DNA of 64,000 nt from Actinoplanes campanulatus (GTDB lineage: Bacteria > Actinomycetota > Actinomycetes > Mycobacteriales > Micromonosporaceae), in assembly GCF_014647795.1 (NCBI RefSeq), contig NZ_BMPW01000010.1, positions 248,001-312,000 of the forward strand, written 5' to 3'. This document shows positions 38,300 through 48,601 of this stretch, in pieces. Both the position numbers and the translations under genes were made by a program. The notes under the pieces are model-generated. The model made no database searches. It was not told where the DNA came from and was given only the letters and a program-made list of their open reading frames with translations. The first letter of the stretch is position 1. Every line of letters begins with the position of its first letter.

Positions 38300-38557
38300 G
38301 TCGAGTTTCCTTTCTGGGGATCGGGTCGACGAGGTACGCGTATTGATCCAATCGAATTCGATGGATGAAACCTAGGTCGCCGGTGCCGCCGGTCTCTCAG
38401 CCCAATTGATACATATCACTGTGGGATGTCCCTGGATTCGACACGCCTTGCCTGCTCAATGACGCTCGGGTCGGCCTGCCGACACCGACCCGTGGGTCGT
38501 CGCAAGGCCTCACCAGGTAGGCTTCGGGCTGCTTACATCTATCAGTCAGGAGTGCCC

Positions 38558-38809
38558 GTGGCTCGCGTCGTGGTCGACGTCATGCTCAAGCCGGAGATCC
38601 TGGACCCGCAGGGTCAAGCGGTGGCCAATGCGCTGCCCCGGCTCGGCGTCACCGATGTCTCGTCTGTCCGCATCGGTCGTCGGATCGAGATCGATTTCAC
38701 CGGGGAGGCCGACCTCGATCGGGCCCGGGAGATCGCCGACAAGCTGCTCGCCAACCCGGTGATCGAGGACTACGAGGTTCGCCTCGTCGAGGGCGCGGAG
38801 GTCGCCTGA
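38558..38809 (+). CDS. purS: FGAM synthase subunit PurS
   Basis: 83 residues, GTG after AGGAG. Reads [20 protein letters not shown] at the start; normal PurS size and fold ([21 protein letters not shown]). Bridges PurQ and PurL in the FGAM synthase complex. First of three tightly packed genes. The 258 bp upstream, back to the protease start, carries the divergent promoters. Confidence 0.95.
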   Translation: MARVVVDVMLKPEILDPQGQAVANALPRLGVTDVSSVRIGRRIEIDFTGEADLDRAREIADKLLANPVIEDYEVRLVEGAEVA

Positions 38810-38811
38810 CC

Positions 38812-39507
38812 ATGCGGATCGGTGTGGTCACCTTCCCTGGCTCACTGGACGACGGGGACGCCGCCCGCGCCGCCCGGATCGCCGGGGCCGAGGCCGTGCG
38901 TCTCTGGCACGGCGACCCGGATCTGCACGGGGTCGACGCGGTCGTCCTTCCCGGCGGGTTCTCGTACGGCGACTATCTGCGCTGCGGCGCCATCGCCCGG
39001 TTCGCGCCGGTGATGGAGTCCATCATCGATGCGGCACGTGGCGGTCTGCCCGTGCTCGGCATCTGCAACGGTTTCCAGGTCCTCTGCGAGGCGCACCTGC
39101 TGCCCGGCGCGCTGACCCGGAACCAGCACCTGCACTTCCGCAACCGCGACCAGTGGCTCAAGGTCGAGGCCACCGGCACCGCCTGGACCAACGGCTTCAC
39201 CCCCGGTCAGGAGATCCTGATCCCGGTGAAGAACGGTGAAGGCTGCTTCGTCGCGGACACGCACACGCTCGACGCGCTCGAGGCCGAGGGCCGGGTCATC
39301 GCCCGCTACATCAAGGGCAACCCGAACGGCTCGCAGCGCGACATCGCCGGAATCACCAACGAGGCCGGCAACGTCGTCGGCATCATGCCGCACCCGGAAC
39401 ACGCCGTGGAGGCGCTGACCGGCCCGTCGCTCGACGGCCTCGGCTTCTTCACCTCCGTCCTGCGCAGCCTGGCGAAGGACGGTCAGCTCGCAGGGGGACA
39501 ACAGTGA
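38812..39507 (+). CDS. purQ: FGAM synthase glutaminase subunit PurQ
   Basis: 231 residues, class I glutamine amidotransferase. Nucleophile Cys85 in [10 protein letters not shown], His194 and Glu196 in MPHPEHAVE. Supplies ammonia to PurL. 2 bp after purS; stop overlaps purL by 4 bp. Confidence 0.96.
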   Translation: MRIGVVTFPGSLDDGDAARAARIAGAEAVRLWHGDPDLHGVDAVVLPGGFSYGDYLRCGAIARFAPVMESIIDAARGGLPVLGICNGFQVLCEAHLLPGALTRNQHLHFRNRDQWLKVEATGTAWTNGFTPGQEILIPVKNGEGCFVADTHTLDALEAEGRVIARYIKGNPNGSQRDIAGITNEAGNVVGIMPHPEHAVEALTGPSLDGLGFFTSVLRSLAKDGQLAGGQQ

Positions 39508-41990
39508 CGACGCAGCAGAGTGGCTTCGCTGCGACCGACGTGCTCGCCACCGGCTCCGACGAGCCCGACACCGTCGAGCGGGCGGAGAAGTCCCCGGACG
39601 ATCTCCAGCCCTATGGTGATCTGGGCCTGAAGGACGACGAGTACGCCAAGATCCGGGAGATCCTCGGCCGCCGGCCGACCGCCTCCGAACTGGCGATGTA
39701 CTCGATCATGTGGAGTGAGCACTGCTCGTACAAGTCGAGCAAGGTGCACCTCAAGCAGTTCAGCGAGAAGGCCCCGAAGAACGTCCGGATGCTGGCCGGC
39801 ATCGGTGAGAACGCCGGTGTGGTGCAGATCTCCGAGAAGATCGCGGTCACCTTCAAGGTCGAGTCGCACAACCACCCCAGCTACGTGGAGCCCTACCAGG
39901 GCGCGGCCACCGGTGTCGGCGGCATCGTCCGCGACATCCTGGCCATGGGCGCCCGGCCGGTCGCGGTGATGGACCCGCTGCGCTTCGGTGCGGCCGACCA
40001 CCCCGACACCGCCCGGGTGCTGCCCGGCGTGGTGGCCGGCATCGGTGGCTACGGCAACTGCCTGGGCCTGCCCAACATCGGTGGCGAGATCGTCTTCGAC
40101 CCCTGCTACCAGGGCAACCCGCTGGTCAACGCGCTGTCGATCGGTGTCCTGCCGGTCGAGCGGCTCCAGAAGAAGGAAGCCACCGGCACCGGCAACATCG
40201 TGGTGCTCCTCGGCGCGCGTACCGGCCGGGACGGCATCGGCGGTGTCTCCGTGCTGGCCTCGGCGACCTTCGACGAGGAGGCCGAGCAGCGCCGCCCGTC
40301 GGTGCAGGTCGGCGACCCGTTCATGGAGAAGCTCCTGATCGAGAGCTGCCTCGAGCTGTACGACGCCGGCCTGGTCAGCGGCATCCAGGACCTCGGCGGC
40401 GCAGGCCTCACCTGTGCCCTCACCGAGACCGCCGCGGCCGCCGGCACCGGCATGCGGGTCTGGCTGGAGCGGGTCCCGCTGCGCGAGGCGTCGATGTCGC
40501 CGACCGAGATCCTGGCCAGCGAGTCCCAGGAGCGCATGCTCCTGATCGTCACGCCGGAGAACCTGGACGCGGTGCTCAAGGTCGCCGAGAAGTGGGGCGT
40601 CTGGGCCACCGCCATCGGCGAGGTCACCGCGGCCGCCGAGGACGGCACCCCGGGCCGCCTGCACATCACCTGGAACGACCACGTCGTCGTGGACGTGCCG
40701 CCGGGTTCGCTCGCCGACGACGGCCCGGTCTACAACCGGCCGTTCCGCGAGCCGAACGACCTGATGCTGCTCCAGGCCGACCGTGCCGAGACGCTGCCCC
40801 GCCCGTCGACCGGCGACGAGCTGCGCGCCACCCTGCTGCGGATGGCCGGCTCGCCGAACCTGTGCGACAAGACCTGGGTCACCGAGCAGTACGACCGGTA
40901 TGTGCTCGGCAACACGATCCTGGCCCAGCCGGAGGACTCCGGGGTGCTGCGGATCGACGAGGAGACCGGGCTCGGGGTCGCGCTGTCCGTCGACGGGAAC
41001 GGGCGGTTCGCCCGCCTCGACCCGTACGAGGGCGCCCGGCTCGCGCTCGCCGAGTCGTACCGGAACGTGGCCGTCACCGGCGCCGAGCCGGTCGCGATCA
41101 CCGACTGCCTCAACTTCGGCTCCCCCGAGGACCCGACCGTGATGTGGCAGTTCTCCGAGGCTTGCCGTGGTCTCGCCGACGGCTGTCTGGAGCTGGGCAC
41201 CCCGGTCACCGGTGGCAACGTCAGCTTCTACAACCAGACCGGCGCGGCCGCCATCCACCCGACCCCGGTGGTCGGCGTGCTCGGTGTCTTCGACGACGTG
41301 TCCCGCCGCATCCCGATGGGCTTCCCGCCGCCCGCCAAGGCCGGCGGCGACCTGCTCTTCCTGCTCGGCGAGACCCGCGTGGAGCTGTCCGGCTCGGAGT
41401 GGGCCTGGGTGACCCACGGCCACCTCGGCGGTCGCCCGCCGAAGGTCGACCTCGCGGCCGAGCAGGCGCTCGCCAAGGTGATGGCCCAGGCCTCGCGGTC
41501 CGGGCTGGTCAGCGCGGCGCACGACCTCTCCGACGGTGGTCTGGCGCAGGTGCTGGTGGAGAGCACGCTGCGGCGCGGCATCGGCGCCAAGGTGACCTTC
41601 CCGGAGGACGGCAACTCGCCGTTCGTCCACCTGTTCAGCGAGTCCGCGGGCCGCGTGCTCGTGGCCGTGCCGCGCGGGCACGACAAGGCGTTCCTCGCCC
41701 TCGTGGCGGAGCACGGCGTGCCGGTCACCCCGCTCGGTGTCACCTCCGAGGAGCCGGCGCTCCAGGTGGAGGGCCAGTTCAGCATTCCGCTGGACGAACT
41801 GCGCGAGGTCTGGTCGTCGACGCTGCGGAACCTGTTCGGCGGCACCGCCGAGCTGATCAACCGGCACGCCGACACCGAGCCCGCCGAGCAGCCCGAGCAG
41901 GTCGAGGCGCCCGCCCCGGTCCGCTCGGTCACGCTCGAGCTGAGCCCGCAGGTGCCGGGTGGGCCGATCAACCCGTCGGCCGACGCCTGA
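39504..41990 (+). CDS. purL: FGAM synthase catalytic subunit PurL (small type)
   Basis: 828 residues, GTG start overlapping purQ. Short-form PurL, dependent on PurS and PurQ. Contains [32 protein letters not shown] and [11 protein letters not shown]. Converts FGAR to FGAM with ATP and glutamine-derived ammonia. A ~40-residue acidic N-terminal extension and a ~35-residue Glu/Pro-rich tail exceed the minimal enzyme. Confidence 0.97.
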   Translation: MTTQQSGFAATDVLATGSDEPDTVERAEKSPDDLQPYGDLGLKDDEYAKIREILGRRPTASELAMYSIMWSEHCSYKSSKVHLKQFSEKAPKNVRMLAGIGENAGVVQISEKIAVTFKVESHNHPSYVEPYQGAATGVGGIVRDILAMGARPVAVMDPLRFGAADHPDTARVLPGVVAGIGGYGNCLGLPNIGGEIVFDPCYQGNPLVNALSIGVLPVERLQKKEATGTGNIVVLLGARTGRDGIGGVSVLASATFDEEAEQRRPSVQVGDPFMEKLLIESCLELYDAGLVSGIQDLGGAGLTCALTETAAAAGTGMRVWLERVPLREASMSPTEILASESQERMLLIVTPENLDAVLKVAEKWGVWATAIGEVTAAAEDGTPGRLHITWNDHVVVDVPPGSLADDGPVYNRPFREPNDLMLLQADRAETLPRPSTGDELRATLLRMAGSPNLCDKTWVTEQYDRYVLGNTILAQPEDSGVLRIDEETGLGVALSVDGNGRFARLDPYEGARLALAESYRNVAVTGAEPVAITDCLNFGSPEDPTVMWQFSEACRGLADGCLELGTPVTGGNVSFYNQTGAAAIHPTPVVGVLGVFDDVSRRIPMGFPPPAKAGGDLLFLLGETRVELSGSEWAWVTHGHLGGRPPKVDLAAEQALAKVMAQASRSGLVSAAHDLSDGGLAQVLVESTLRRGIGAKVTFPEDGNSPFVHLFSESAGRVLVAVPRGHDKAFLALVAEHGVPVTPLGVTSEEPALQVEGQFSIPLDELREVWSSTLRNLFGGTAELINRHADTEPAEQPEQVEAPAPVRSVTLELSPQVPGGPINPSADA

Positions 41991-41999
41991 GCAAGCCAT

Positions 42000-42040
42000 A
42001 GAAGAAGGGCCCCGCGCGGATCGCGCGGGGCCCTTCTTCT
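42000..42040 (+). terminator. Long bidirectional hairpin after purL
   Basis: 18-bp perfect arms AGAAGAAGGGCCCCGCGC and complement around GGATC. Because the stem ends in AGAAGAAG, each strand shows a T-rich run after the GC stem, so it suits both convergent genes. Confidence 0.92.
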
Positions 42041-42051
42041 ATGCGTCCGGT

Positions 42052-43821
42052 TTAGTTGCCGTCCCAGTCGCGGTTCGGGCGAGGATTCCCGTACGTGCCA
42101 CGCTGCTGGTCGCCGTAGCCACCCTGCTGCTGGTCGTAGCCGCCGTAGTTCCCGCCCTGCTGCTGGTCGTAGCCACCGTCGTCGTAGCCGCCGCCCTGCT
42201 GCTGCGGGTAGCCGCCCTGCTGCTGGTCGTACCCTCCGCCGTAGTTGCCGCCCTGCTGCTGGTCGTAACCGCCGGCGTCCTGACCGCCCCAGCCACCCTG
42301 GTCGCCGTAGCCACCCTGCTGGTCGTAACCGCCCTGGTCGTAGCCGCCGCCACCGTAGTTGCCACCCTGCTGCTGCGGGTAGCCGCCCGGCTCGGGCTGG
42401 TAGAGGTTGGTGTGCTCGTCGTACCGCTGCGGCTGCTCCGGCTGGTACAGGTTGGTGTGCTCGTCGTAGCGCTGCTGGCCCGGGTCGTTGTAGCCACCCT
42501 GGCCGGCCTCGTTGTAGCCACCCTGGTCGGCCGCGCCGTAACCGCCGCCCTGCTGCCCGTAGGTCTGCGTGGCGCCACCGTAGGCGCCGCCCTGGTCGGC
42601 ACCCCACTGGTTACCGCCGCCGGCGAAGCCACCGCCGGCCGGCATCGGAGCGCCGTACGGGTCCGGGAACTCGTCCTCGACCGGCGGCCGGTGGATCATC
42701 GTGGGGGCGTCGGCCAGGCTGCCGCCGCGCTGAGCACCCATGCCGCCCGCCGGAGCGACCATCGTGGCGTCGCCGCCGCGGCCACCGCCGACCGGCGCGG
42801 CCACCCGGGTGGCGTCGAAGCCACCGGCCGCCGCCGGGACGGCCTTGCCGAGGCCGGTGTCCGAGCCGAGCTCGTTCGCGTTCTTACGCCGCATCCAGAC
42901 CAGCACCATGGCGCCGATACCGGCGGCCACCAGCAGCACACCCATGATGATGAGCAGCCAGTTGCTGCCCTCTTCCTCGGTGTTGGAGGCGTTGTCCAGC
43001 CCCTGGTCGACCAGCGGCGCCGTGGTCTGGCCGGGCGCCTCCTCGGTGATCTCCTCCTCCGGCGCGGCACTCGTCGAGGTGCTCGCGGCCGGGGTCGGGG
43101 AGGTGGTCTCCGCGGCGACCTTCTTGATGGTCAGCGGCACGTTGACGGTCCGGCCGGCGGTGCCCTCCACCCGCACCGTGGTGGACTCGTAGCCGTCCTT
43201 GGCCGCGCCCACCGTGATCGAGCCGGCCGCGATCGGCTCGGCGTCCGACGAGGAGAAGGCGTAGCCGCCGTCGCTGCCCGTGGTGGTGCTGTACGAGTGG
43301 CCCGCGCTGTCCTGGATCGCGACCTGCACACCGGAGACCCGGGCGCCGCCGTCGTCCTTGATGCGGCCGCTGACCTGGCGGACGTTGGTCGGCGCCGCGG
43401 GCCCGTTGACGGTGATCGTCTCGGAGGCGGTGCCGGTCTCGCCGTTCAGCGTGGCGGTCACGGTGACCGTGATGGAGCGTTTCTGCCCGGCGCTCACGGT
43501 CGGCGCGGTGAGCGTGGCGTCGAAGTCCTCGGTGGCGTCGGGCTGAATCGGCTGGCCTGAGGGACTGCATTGACCGGTGCAGCTCATGCCGCTGACCTTG
43601 ATGGAGGCCCGGTTGTCACCCTGCTGATCTTCGCCCCCGGGGTTACGCACGGTGTACTGCATGGTTACAGTACTTCCAGAGTCGACCTCGGTATTCGAGA
43701 GCTGGATCTGGATGTCTGGGGGGTCAGCCAGGGCAGGAGATTGCACACCGGCCACCAAGCCGGCGGCCAGCGCCAGGAACGCACCGGCCTGGGCCGTCCG
43801 GGCTCGTAGGTGCGTGGTCAC
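42052..43821 (-). CDS. Surface protein with Tyr/Gly/Gln-rich cytoplasmic tail
   Basis: 589 residues. Signal peptide (ALAAGLVAGVQSPALA), Ig-like domain (about 35-140), CarboxypepD_reg-like domain (about 150-240, VSGRIKDDGGARVSGVQVAI), acidic linker, one TM helix (WLLIIMGVLLVAAGIGAMVLVW) and a ~240-residue tail of GGYDQQQGG units with two RYDEHTNLYQPE repeats. Topology implies extracellular domains and a cytoplasmic prion-like tail. GTG at 43821 preferred from GGAAGG spacing. Function unknown. Confidence 0.85.
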   Translation of the reverse strand: MTTHLRARTAQAGAFLALAAGLVAGVQSPALADPPDIQIQLSNTEVDSGSTVTMQYTVRNPGGEDQQGDNRASIKVSGMSCTGQCSPSGQPIQPDATEDFDATLTAPTVSAGQKRSITVTVTATLNGETGTASETITVNGPAAPTNVRQVSGRIKDDGGARVSGVQVAIQDSAGHSYSTTTGSDGGYAFSSSDAEPIAAGSITVGAAKDGYESTTVRVEGTAGRTVNVPLTIKKVAAETTSPTPAASTSTSAAPEEEITEEAPGQTTAPLVDQGLDNASNTEEEGSNWLLIIMGVLLVAAGIGAMVLVWMRRKNANELGSDTGLGKAVPAAAGGFDATRVAAPVGGGRGGDATMVAPAGGMGAQRGGSLADAPTMIHRPPVEDEFPDPYGAPMPAGGGFAGGGNQWGADQGGAYGGATQTYGQQGGGYGAADQGGYNEAGQGGYNDPGQQRYDEHTNLYQPEQPQRYDEHTNLYQPEPGGYPQQQGGNYGGGGYDQGGYDQQGGYGDQGGWGGQDAGGYDQQQGGNYGGGYDQQQGGYPQQQGGGYDDGGYDQQQGGNYGGYDQQQGGYGDQQRGTYGNPRPNRDWDGN

Positions 43822-43974
43822 GTCCACCGCCTTCCGGTCGCGCGGTTCCCGGTTTCGGGTGCCCGGTGAGATCCCGCGACGTGTACACCGTCGGCAACTA
43901 TGCCTTGTCATACGTCACTCGCGCGACCCAGGGCGGTGTGCCGTTGTCGGCAGACCGGGTCGTATTGTCCTGAC

Positions 43975-44337
43975 ATGTCACCTGCGCACAATAATTCCGA
44001 GTCGGTGGCGGAGGCGTTGGACGCGCTGGACCGGGGTGTCGAACCCGGCCGCGTGGTCCTCCGTGACGCGGTGCGAGCACTGCTGACCGAGTTGTCCCGC
44101 CGAGCGCCTGGCCGTTCGGTGGAGGTGCGAATTCCACCTTTCGGCGCGATTCAGTGCGTTGCCGGTCCGCGGCACACCCGCGGCACACCGCCCAATGTGG
44201 TCGAAACGGATCCGATGACCTGGCTGCTCCTGGCTTCCGGGCGTCTCGACTGGCCGGCCGCGGTCGCAGACGGGCGCCTCCGGGCCAGCGGGGTAAGGAC
44301 CGATCTCACCGAGTACCTGCCGCTCATCGGTCGATGA
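43975..44337 (+). CDS. Sterol-carrier-like family protein
   Basis: 120 residues. Reads MSPAHNNSESVAEALDALDR at the start, with the SCP2-like C-terminal pattern PMTWLLLASGRLDWPAAVADGR and SGVRTDL. I recall the same family upstream of purF in mycobacteria; here purF follows 98 bp later. Role unknown. Confidence 0.82.
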   Translation: MSPAHNNSESVAEALDALDRGVEPGRVVLRDAVRALLTELSRRAPGRSVEVRIPPFGAIQCVAGPRHTRGTPPNVVETDPMTWLLLASGRLDWPAAVADGRLRASGVRTDLTEYLPLIGR

Positions 44338-44434
44338 GCCCGGGTGCCCTCCCCTCCGGCTCGCGTACACTGGGCGGTCGGACGGACCAGCGAGTTCGCG
44401 GTCCGTGCAGACCCTGACATGAGGGAGCGAGCAG

Positions 44435-46045
44435 GTGCCCCGAGGCGACGGCCGATTGACCGACGATCTCGACCCCCAGGAGCGCGGCCCCCAGGATGCC
44501 TGCGGCGTCTTCGGCGTCTGGGCCCCCGAGGAAGAGGTCGCGAAACTCACCTACTTCGGGCTCTACGCACTTCAGCACCGCGGCCAGGAGGCAGCCGGCA
44601 TCGCGGTGAGTGACGGCTCCGGCGTGGTGGTCTACAAGGACATCGGCCTGGTCTCTCAGGTCTTCGACGAGCCGACCCTGGCCAGCCTGCGGGGCCACCT
44701 CGCGATCGGCCACGCACGCTACTCCACGACCGGCGGCTCCAACTGGGAGAACGCGCAGCCCACCATCCGGGCGACCTCGGCCGGCACGACGATCGCGCTG
44801 GCCCACAACGGCAACCTGGTCAACACCGCCGAGCTGGCCAAGGAGGTCGCCGCCCGCGGCCTCGAGGTGGGCGACGCCACCTCCGACACCGCCCTGGTGA
44901 CCACCCTTCTGGCCGGTCGCCCCGACCTTTCGGTCGAGGCCGCGGCGCTCGAGCTGCTGCCGACTCTGCGGGGCGCCTTCAGCTTCGTCTTCATGGACGA
45001 GCACACGCTGTACGCGGCTCGCGATCCGCAGGGTGTCCGGCCCCTGGTGCTGGGCCGGATGGAGCGCGGCTGGGTGGTCGCGAGCGAGACCGCCGCGCTG
45101 GACATCACCGGCGCCAGCTTCGTCCGTGAGGTCGAGCCGGGCGAGATCATCGCGATAGACGAGCACGGTCTGCGGTCCAGCCGGTTCGCCGCCCCGGAGC
45201 CCAAGGGCTGCCTCTTCGAGTATGTGTACCTCGCCCGCCCGGACACCACGATCGCCGGCCGCAACATCTACTCGGCCCGCGTCGAGGTCGGCCGCAAGCT
45301 GGCCAAGGAGCACCCGGTCGCGGCGGACCTGGTGATCGGCGTGCCCGAGTCCGGCATTCCCGCCGCTATCGGGTATGCGGAAGCCTCCGGTATCCCGTAC
45401 AGCGCCGGTTTCATGAAGAACGCGTATGTCGGCCGGACCTTCATCCAGCCGTCGCAGACCATCCGGCAGCTCGGCATCCGGCTGAAGCTGAACCCGCTGC
45501 GCGAGGTGGTCCGCGGCAAGCGGATCGTCGTGGTCGACGACTCGATCGTCCGCGGGAACACCCAGCGCGCCCAGATCCGGATGCTGCGTGAGGCCGGCGC
45601 CCTCGAGGTGCACGTGCGGATCTCCTCGCCGCCGGTGAAGTGGCCGTGCTTCTACGGCATCGACTTCGCCACCCGGGCCGAGCTGATCGCCAACGGCCTG
45701 GAGATCGACGGGATCCGCCGCTCGATCGGCGCCGACAGCCTCGGTTACGTCTCGCTGGACGGACTCGTCCAGGCGACCGAGCAGCCGAAGTCCCGGCTCT
45801 GCATGGCCTGCTTCGACGGGGAGTACCCGATCGAGCTGCCGGCCGGCGACCTGATCGGCAAGCACGTCCTGGAGGGGGTCGGCCGGCGTGCCAGCATGCC
45901 GGGCGCCACGAAGGAGGCGGCCACGGCCGCGGTCGCCGACCTCGAGTCCGACTACGAGACCCGCGAGTATGCGGGCGACGATCGGACGGCATCGGCGCCG
46001 CTGGTCGCCAGCCCCGGCGGCGCGAACGCGCTGCACCACCCGTGA
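44435..46045 (+). CDS. purF: Amidophosphoribosyltransferase
   Basis: 536 residues. A 22-residue propeptide precedes the nucleophile Cys23 (DACGVFGVW), then an Ntn glutaminase and a phosphoribosyltransferase domain with the PRPP loop IVVVDDSIVRGNT. Cys259, Cys405, Cys456 and Cys459 match the four [4Fe-4S] ligands of the Bacillus subtilis enzyme, so it is the iron-sulfur, propeptide-processed type. First committed step of purine synthesis. purM follows 33 bp later. Confidence 0.97.
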   Translation: MPRGDGRLTDDLDPQERGPQDACGVFGVWAPEEEVAKLTYFGLYALQHRGQEAAGIAVSDGSGVVVYKDIGLVSQVFDEPTLASLRGHLAIGHARYSTTGGSNWENAQPTIRATSAGTTIALAHNGNLVNTAELAKEVAARGLEVGDATSDTALVTTLLAGRPDLSVEAAALELLPTLRGAFSFVFMDEHTLYAARDPQGVRPLVLGRMERGWVVASETAALDITGASFVREVEPGEIIAIDEHGLRSSRFAAPEPKGCLFEYVYLARPDTTIAGRNIYSARVEVGRKLAKEHPVAADLVIGVPESGIPAAIGYAEASGIPYSAGFMKNAYVGRTFIQPSQTIRQLGIRLKLNPLREVVRGKRIVVVDDSIVRGNTQRAQIRMLREAGALEVHVRISSPPVKWPCFYGIDFATRAELIANGLEIDGIRRSIGADSLGYVSLDGLVQATEQPKSRLCMACFDGEYPIELPAGDLIGKHVLEGVGRRASMPGATKEAATAAVADLESDYETREYAGDDRTASAPLVASPGGANALHHP

Positions 46046-46078
46046 TATCAGTTTCACAGAACCGCTAAGGGGAGAACC

Positions 46079-47230
46079 GTGACGCACGTGTCCGAGCGCA
46101 GCAGTGCCGGATCCAACGGCGCCGAAGGAGGCGACCGTCAGCTGTGGACGGCCGGCTCCGGCCGGGGCGCGCGCAAGCGCCCGGCCACGTACGCGGAAGC
46201 GGGTGTCTCCATCCACGCCGGCGACCGGGCCGTCGAGCTGCTCAAGTCCAAGGTGAAGAAGACCTCCCGGCCCGAGGTGATCGGTGACCTGGGCGGCTTC
46301 TCCGGCCTGTTCCGGCTGAACACGGCGAAGTACAAGAGCCCGATCCTGGCCTCCTCCACCGACGGCGTGGGCACCAAGCTGGTCATCGCCCAGCAGCTCG
46401 ACATCCACGACACGATCGGCATCGACCTGGTCGCCATGGTCGTGGACGACCTGGTGGCCTGCGGCGCGGAGCCGCTGTTCCTGCTCGACTACATCGCCTG
46501 CGGCGAGGTCGTCCCGGACAAGGTCGCCGAGATCGGTGCCGGCATCGCCGACGGCTGCCGGTACGCCGGCTGTGCCCTGCTGGGCGGCGAGACCGCCGAG
46601 CACCCGGGCGTGCTGCGCCCGGACGAGTACGACGTCTCCGCCACCGGCGTCGGCGTGGTCGAGGAGAGCGAGATCCTCGGCAAGGAGCGGGTCGAGCTGG
46701 GCGACGCGATCATCGCGATGCGCTCGTCCGGTCTGCACTCCAACGGCTACTCGCTGGTCCGGCACGTGCTGCTGGGCGCCGGCCGGATGCGGCTGGACAC
46801 CGTGGTCGACGACTTCGGCACGCAGCGCACCCTGGGTGAGGAGCTGCTCACCCCCACCAAGATCTACGCCAAGGACTGCCTCGGCCTGATCGAGGAGACC
46901 GAGGTCCGGGCGTTCTCGCACGTCACCGGCGGCGGCATCCCCGGCAACCTGAACCGGGTCCTCCCCGACACCATGGACGCCGTGGTGGACCGTTCGACGT
47001 GGCGCCCGCAGCCGATCTTCGACCTGATCCAGGCCAAGGGCCGGATCGAGGACACGGAGATGGAGGCCACCTTCAACATGGGCGTCGGCATGTTCGCGGT
47101 CGTCTCCTCCGACGACGCGGACCGTGCGATGGCGTACCTGACCGGCCGCGGCGTCGAGGCGTGGCAGGTGGGCGAGGTCGTCGAGGGCACCGGTGAAGTG
47201 CAGATGATGAGCTCGTACACCCGCGGCTGA
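46079..47230 (+). CDS. purM: AIR synthase
   Basis: 383 residues, GTG start after AAGGGGAG. Motifs: YAEAGVSIHAGDRAVE, STDGVGTKL, LGGETAEHPG, THVTGGGIPGNLNR-like HVTGGGIPGNL, NMGVGMFAVV. Converts FGAM to AIR with ATP. The first ~30 residues, Gly/Ser-rich, are an extension over the minimal enzyme. Forms an operon with purF. Confidence 0.97.
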   Translation: MTHVSERSSAGSNGAEGGDRQLWTAGSGRGARKRPATYAEAGVSIHAGDRAVELLKSKVKKTSRPEVIGDLGGFSGLFRLNTAKYKSPILASSTDGVGTKLVIAQQLDIHDTIGIDLVAMVVDDLVACGAEPLFLLDYIACGEVVPDKVAEIGAGIADGCRYAGCALLGGETAEHPGVLRPDEYDVSATGVGVVEESEILGKERVELGDAIIAMRSSGLHSNGYSLVRHVLLGAGRMRLDTVVDDFGTQRTLGEELLTPTKIYAKDCLGLIEETEVRAFSHVTGGGIPGNLNRVLPDTMDAVVDRSTWRPQPIFDLIQAKGRIEDTEMEATFNMGVGMFAVVSSDDADRAMAYLTGRGVEAWQVGEVVEGTGEVQMMSSYTRG

Positions 47231-47341
47231 CTGCCAGGTATTTCTGGTTGGTAACAGTCCGAGCGTGAAATGATCCGCGTGTGTCGATGTCCGGCACATG
47301 CGGATCTTTCGCGTTCTGGTGGACTGGGTGCCCTAACCTGA

Positions 47342-47390
47342 CCGGGCGGCTAGCGCCGCACGGTCCGACCCGGGCGGCTGGCGCCGCACG
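47342..47390. repeat. Tandem 21-bp imperfect repeat with internal hairpins
   Basis: CCGGGCGGCTAGCGCCGCACG-type units at 47342-47362 and 47370-47390, one mismatch (TAG/TGG), each able to fold GGCG..CGCC. Lies between purM and the radical SAM gene; may be the purM terminator or part of the RiPP operon leader. Confidence 0.6.
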
Positions 47391-47476
47391 GGTCACTGGC
47401 TCAAGGTTTTCCAACGGGGCGAGCTGAGTGCGTTTGTCAGCGGTCACCGGTGGAGGCCGGACGGAGGTGCGTGACC

Positions 47477-48601
47477 ATGGCGGTCGCGTGGAGCGGGATG
47501 CGGGGCGTCTCGGCGGAGCCTGGGTACGTTGTCATGCAGCCCACTACGCTCTGCAATCTGGCGTGCGACTACTGCTACCTGCCGTTCCGGCGGGAGAACC
47601 GGAAGATGCCGGTCGCGGTGGCCGAGGCGGTGGCGGCCGGAGTCGCCGGCTTCGCGCGTACCGGGAGGTTCTCGGTCGTGTGGCACGGGGGTGAGCCGCT
47701 CGCGGCGGGCCGGGACCACCTGGCCGCGCTGTTCGCGCCGTTCGGCGCGGGTGTCGAGCATCATGTGCAGACCAACGCCACCCTGATCGACGACGACTGG
47801 TGCGAGTTCTTCACCGAGCACGACGTCCGCGTCAGCGTCAGCGTGGACGGGCCGCGCCGGCGTAACGGTGACCGGGTGGACCGGGGCGGCAAACCCGCCT
47901 ACGACCTGATCGTCCGCGGCATCGACCGGCTGCGCGCCCACGGCATCCCGTTCTCCACCCTGTGCGTGGTCGGTGATCCCGGTCCCGGCGTCGCCACCGA
48001 GCTGTACGAGTACTTCCTCGGCCTGGGCTGCGAGGTGCTCGGCATAAACGTGGAGGAGTTGGAGGGCGTCAACACCCGGCTGAACCGGCACGATCCGGCC
48101 GCGGTGAGCGCCTTCTGGGCCGAGCTGGTCGGAGCGTGGCGCCGCGATCCGCGGATCCACCTGCGGGAGGTCGAGTGGTCGCTGCGCTACGCCGCCGCGG
48201 TCCTCGACGGCAGCGCCGACGAGTTGCTCCCACGCCGGCACGACCCGATCCCGACGATCGCCCACGACGGGTCGGTGATCCTGCTCTCGCCCGAGCTGGC
48301 CGGCTTCCACGACCCGCGGTACGGCGACTTCACCAGTGGCAACGTGCTGACCACCCCGTTGCCGGAGATCCTGGCCGGCGCCACCGGGACGCCCTGGATC
48401 CAGGAGTTCCTCCGCGGTGTCGAGGCATGCCGAGGCGCCTGCCCCTACTTCGGCTTCTGCGGTGGCGCACACGCCGCCAACCGGTACTTCGAACACGGCA
48501 GGTTCGACGTCACCGAGACGGACCACTGCCGGAACAGCAAGATTCGCCTATTGGAGGGAGTGCTGGACCATGCCCGAGATCACGAGCCCACGGCTGTCTG
48601 A
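47477..48601 (+). CDS. Radical SAM/SPASM peptide maturase, probable cyclophane-forming
   Basis: 374 residues. Radical SAM cluster CNLACDYC (Cys26, Cys30, Cys33), SAM-contact GGEP (71-74), TIM-barrel segments, and a SPASM-like C-terminus with Cys318, Cys322, Cys328 and Cys351. ATG at 47477 chosen for its 9-bp spacing to GGAGG; GTGs at 47450 and 47471 are alternatives. It overlaps the downstream 75-residue precursor gene by 32 bp. By context and precursor sequence it should form side-chain C-C crosslinks on aromatic-X-Asn motifs (triceptide/cyclophane class; AmcB-like families are known in actinobacteria). Confidence 0.9.
   Translation: MAVAWSGMRGVSAEPGYVVMQPTTLCNLACDYCYLPFRRENRKMPVAVAEAVAAGVAGFARTGRFSVVWHGGEPLAAGRDHLAALFAPFGAGVEHHVQTNATLIDDDWCEFFTEHDVRVSVSVDGPRRRNGDRVDRGGKPAYDLIVRGIDRLRAHGIPFSTLCVVGDPGPGVATELYEYFLGLGCEVLGINVEELEGVNTRLNRHDPAAVSAFWAELVGAWRRDPRIHLREVEWSLRYAAAVLDGSADELLPRRHDPIPTIAHDGSVILLSPELAGFHDPRYGDFTSGNVLTTPLPEILAGATGTPWIQEFLRGVEACRGACPYFGFCGGAHAANRYFEHGRFDVTETDHCRNSKIRLLEGVLDHARDHEPTAV

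Noticed and set aside
39483-41999. 838-codon open frame on the minus strand
   Set aside because: Antisense shadow of purL.
44324-47299. 991-codon open frame on the minus strand
   Set aside because: Antisense shadow of purF and purM together; no protein-like domains.
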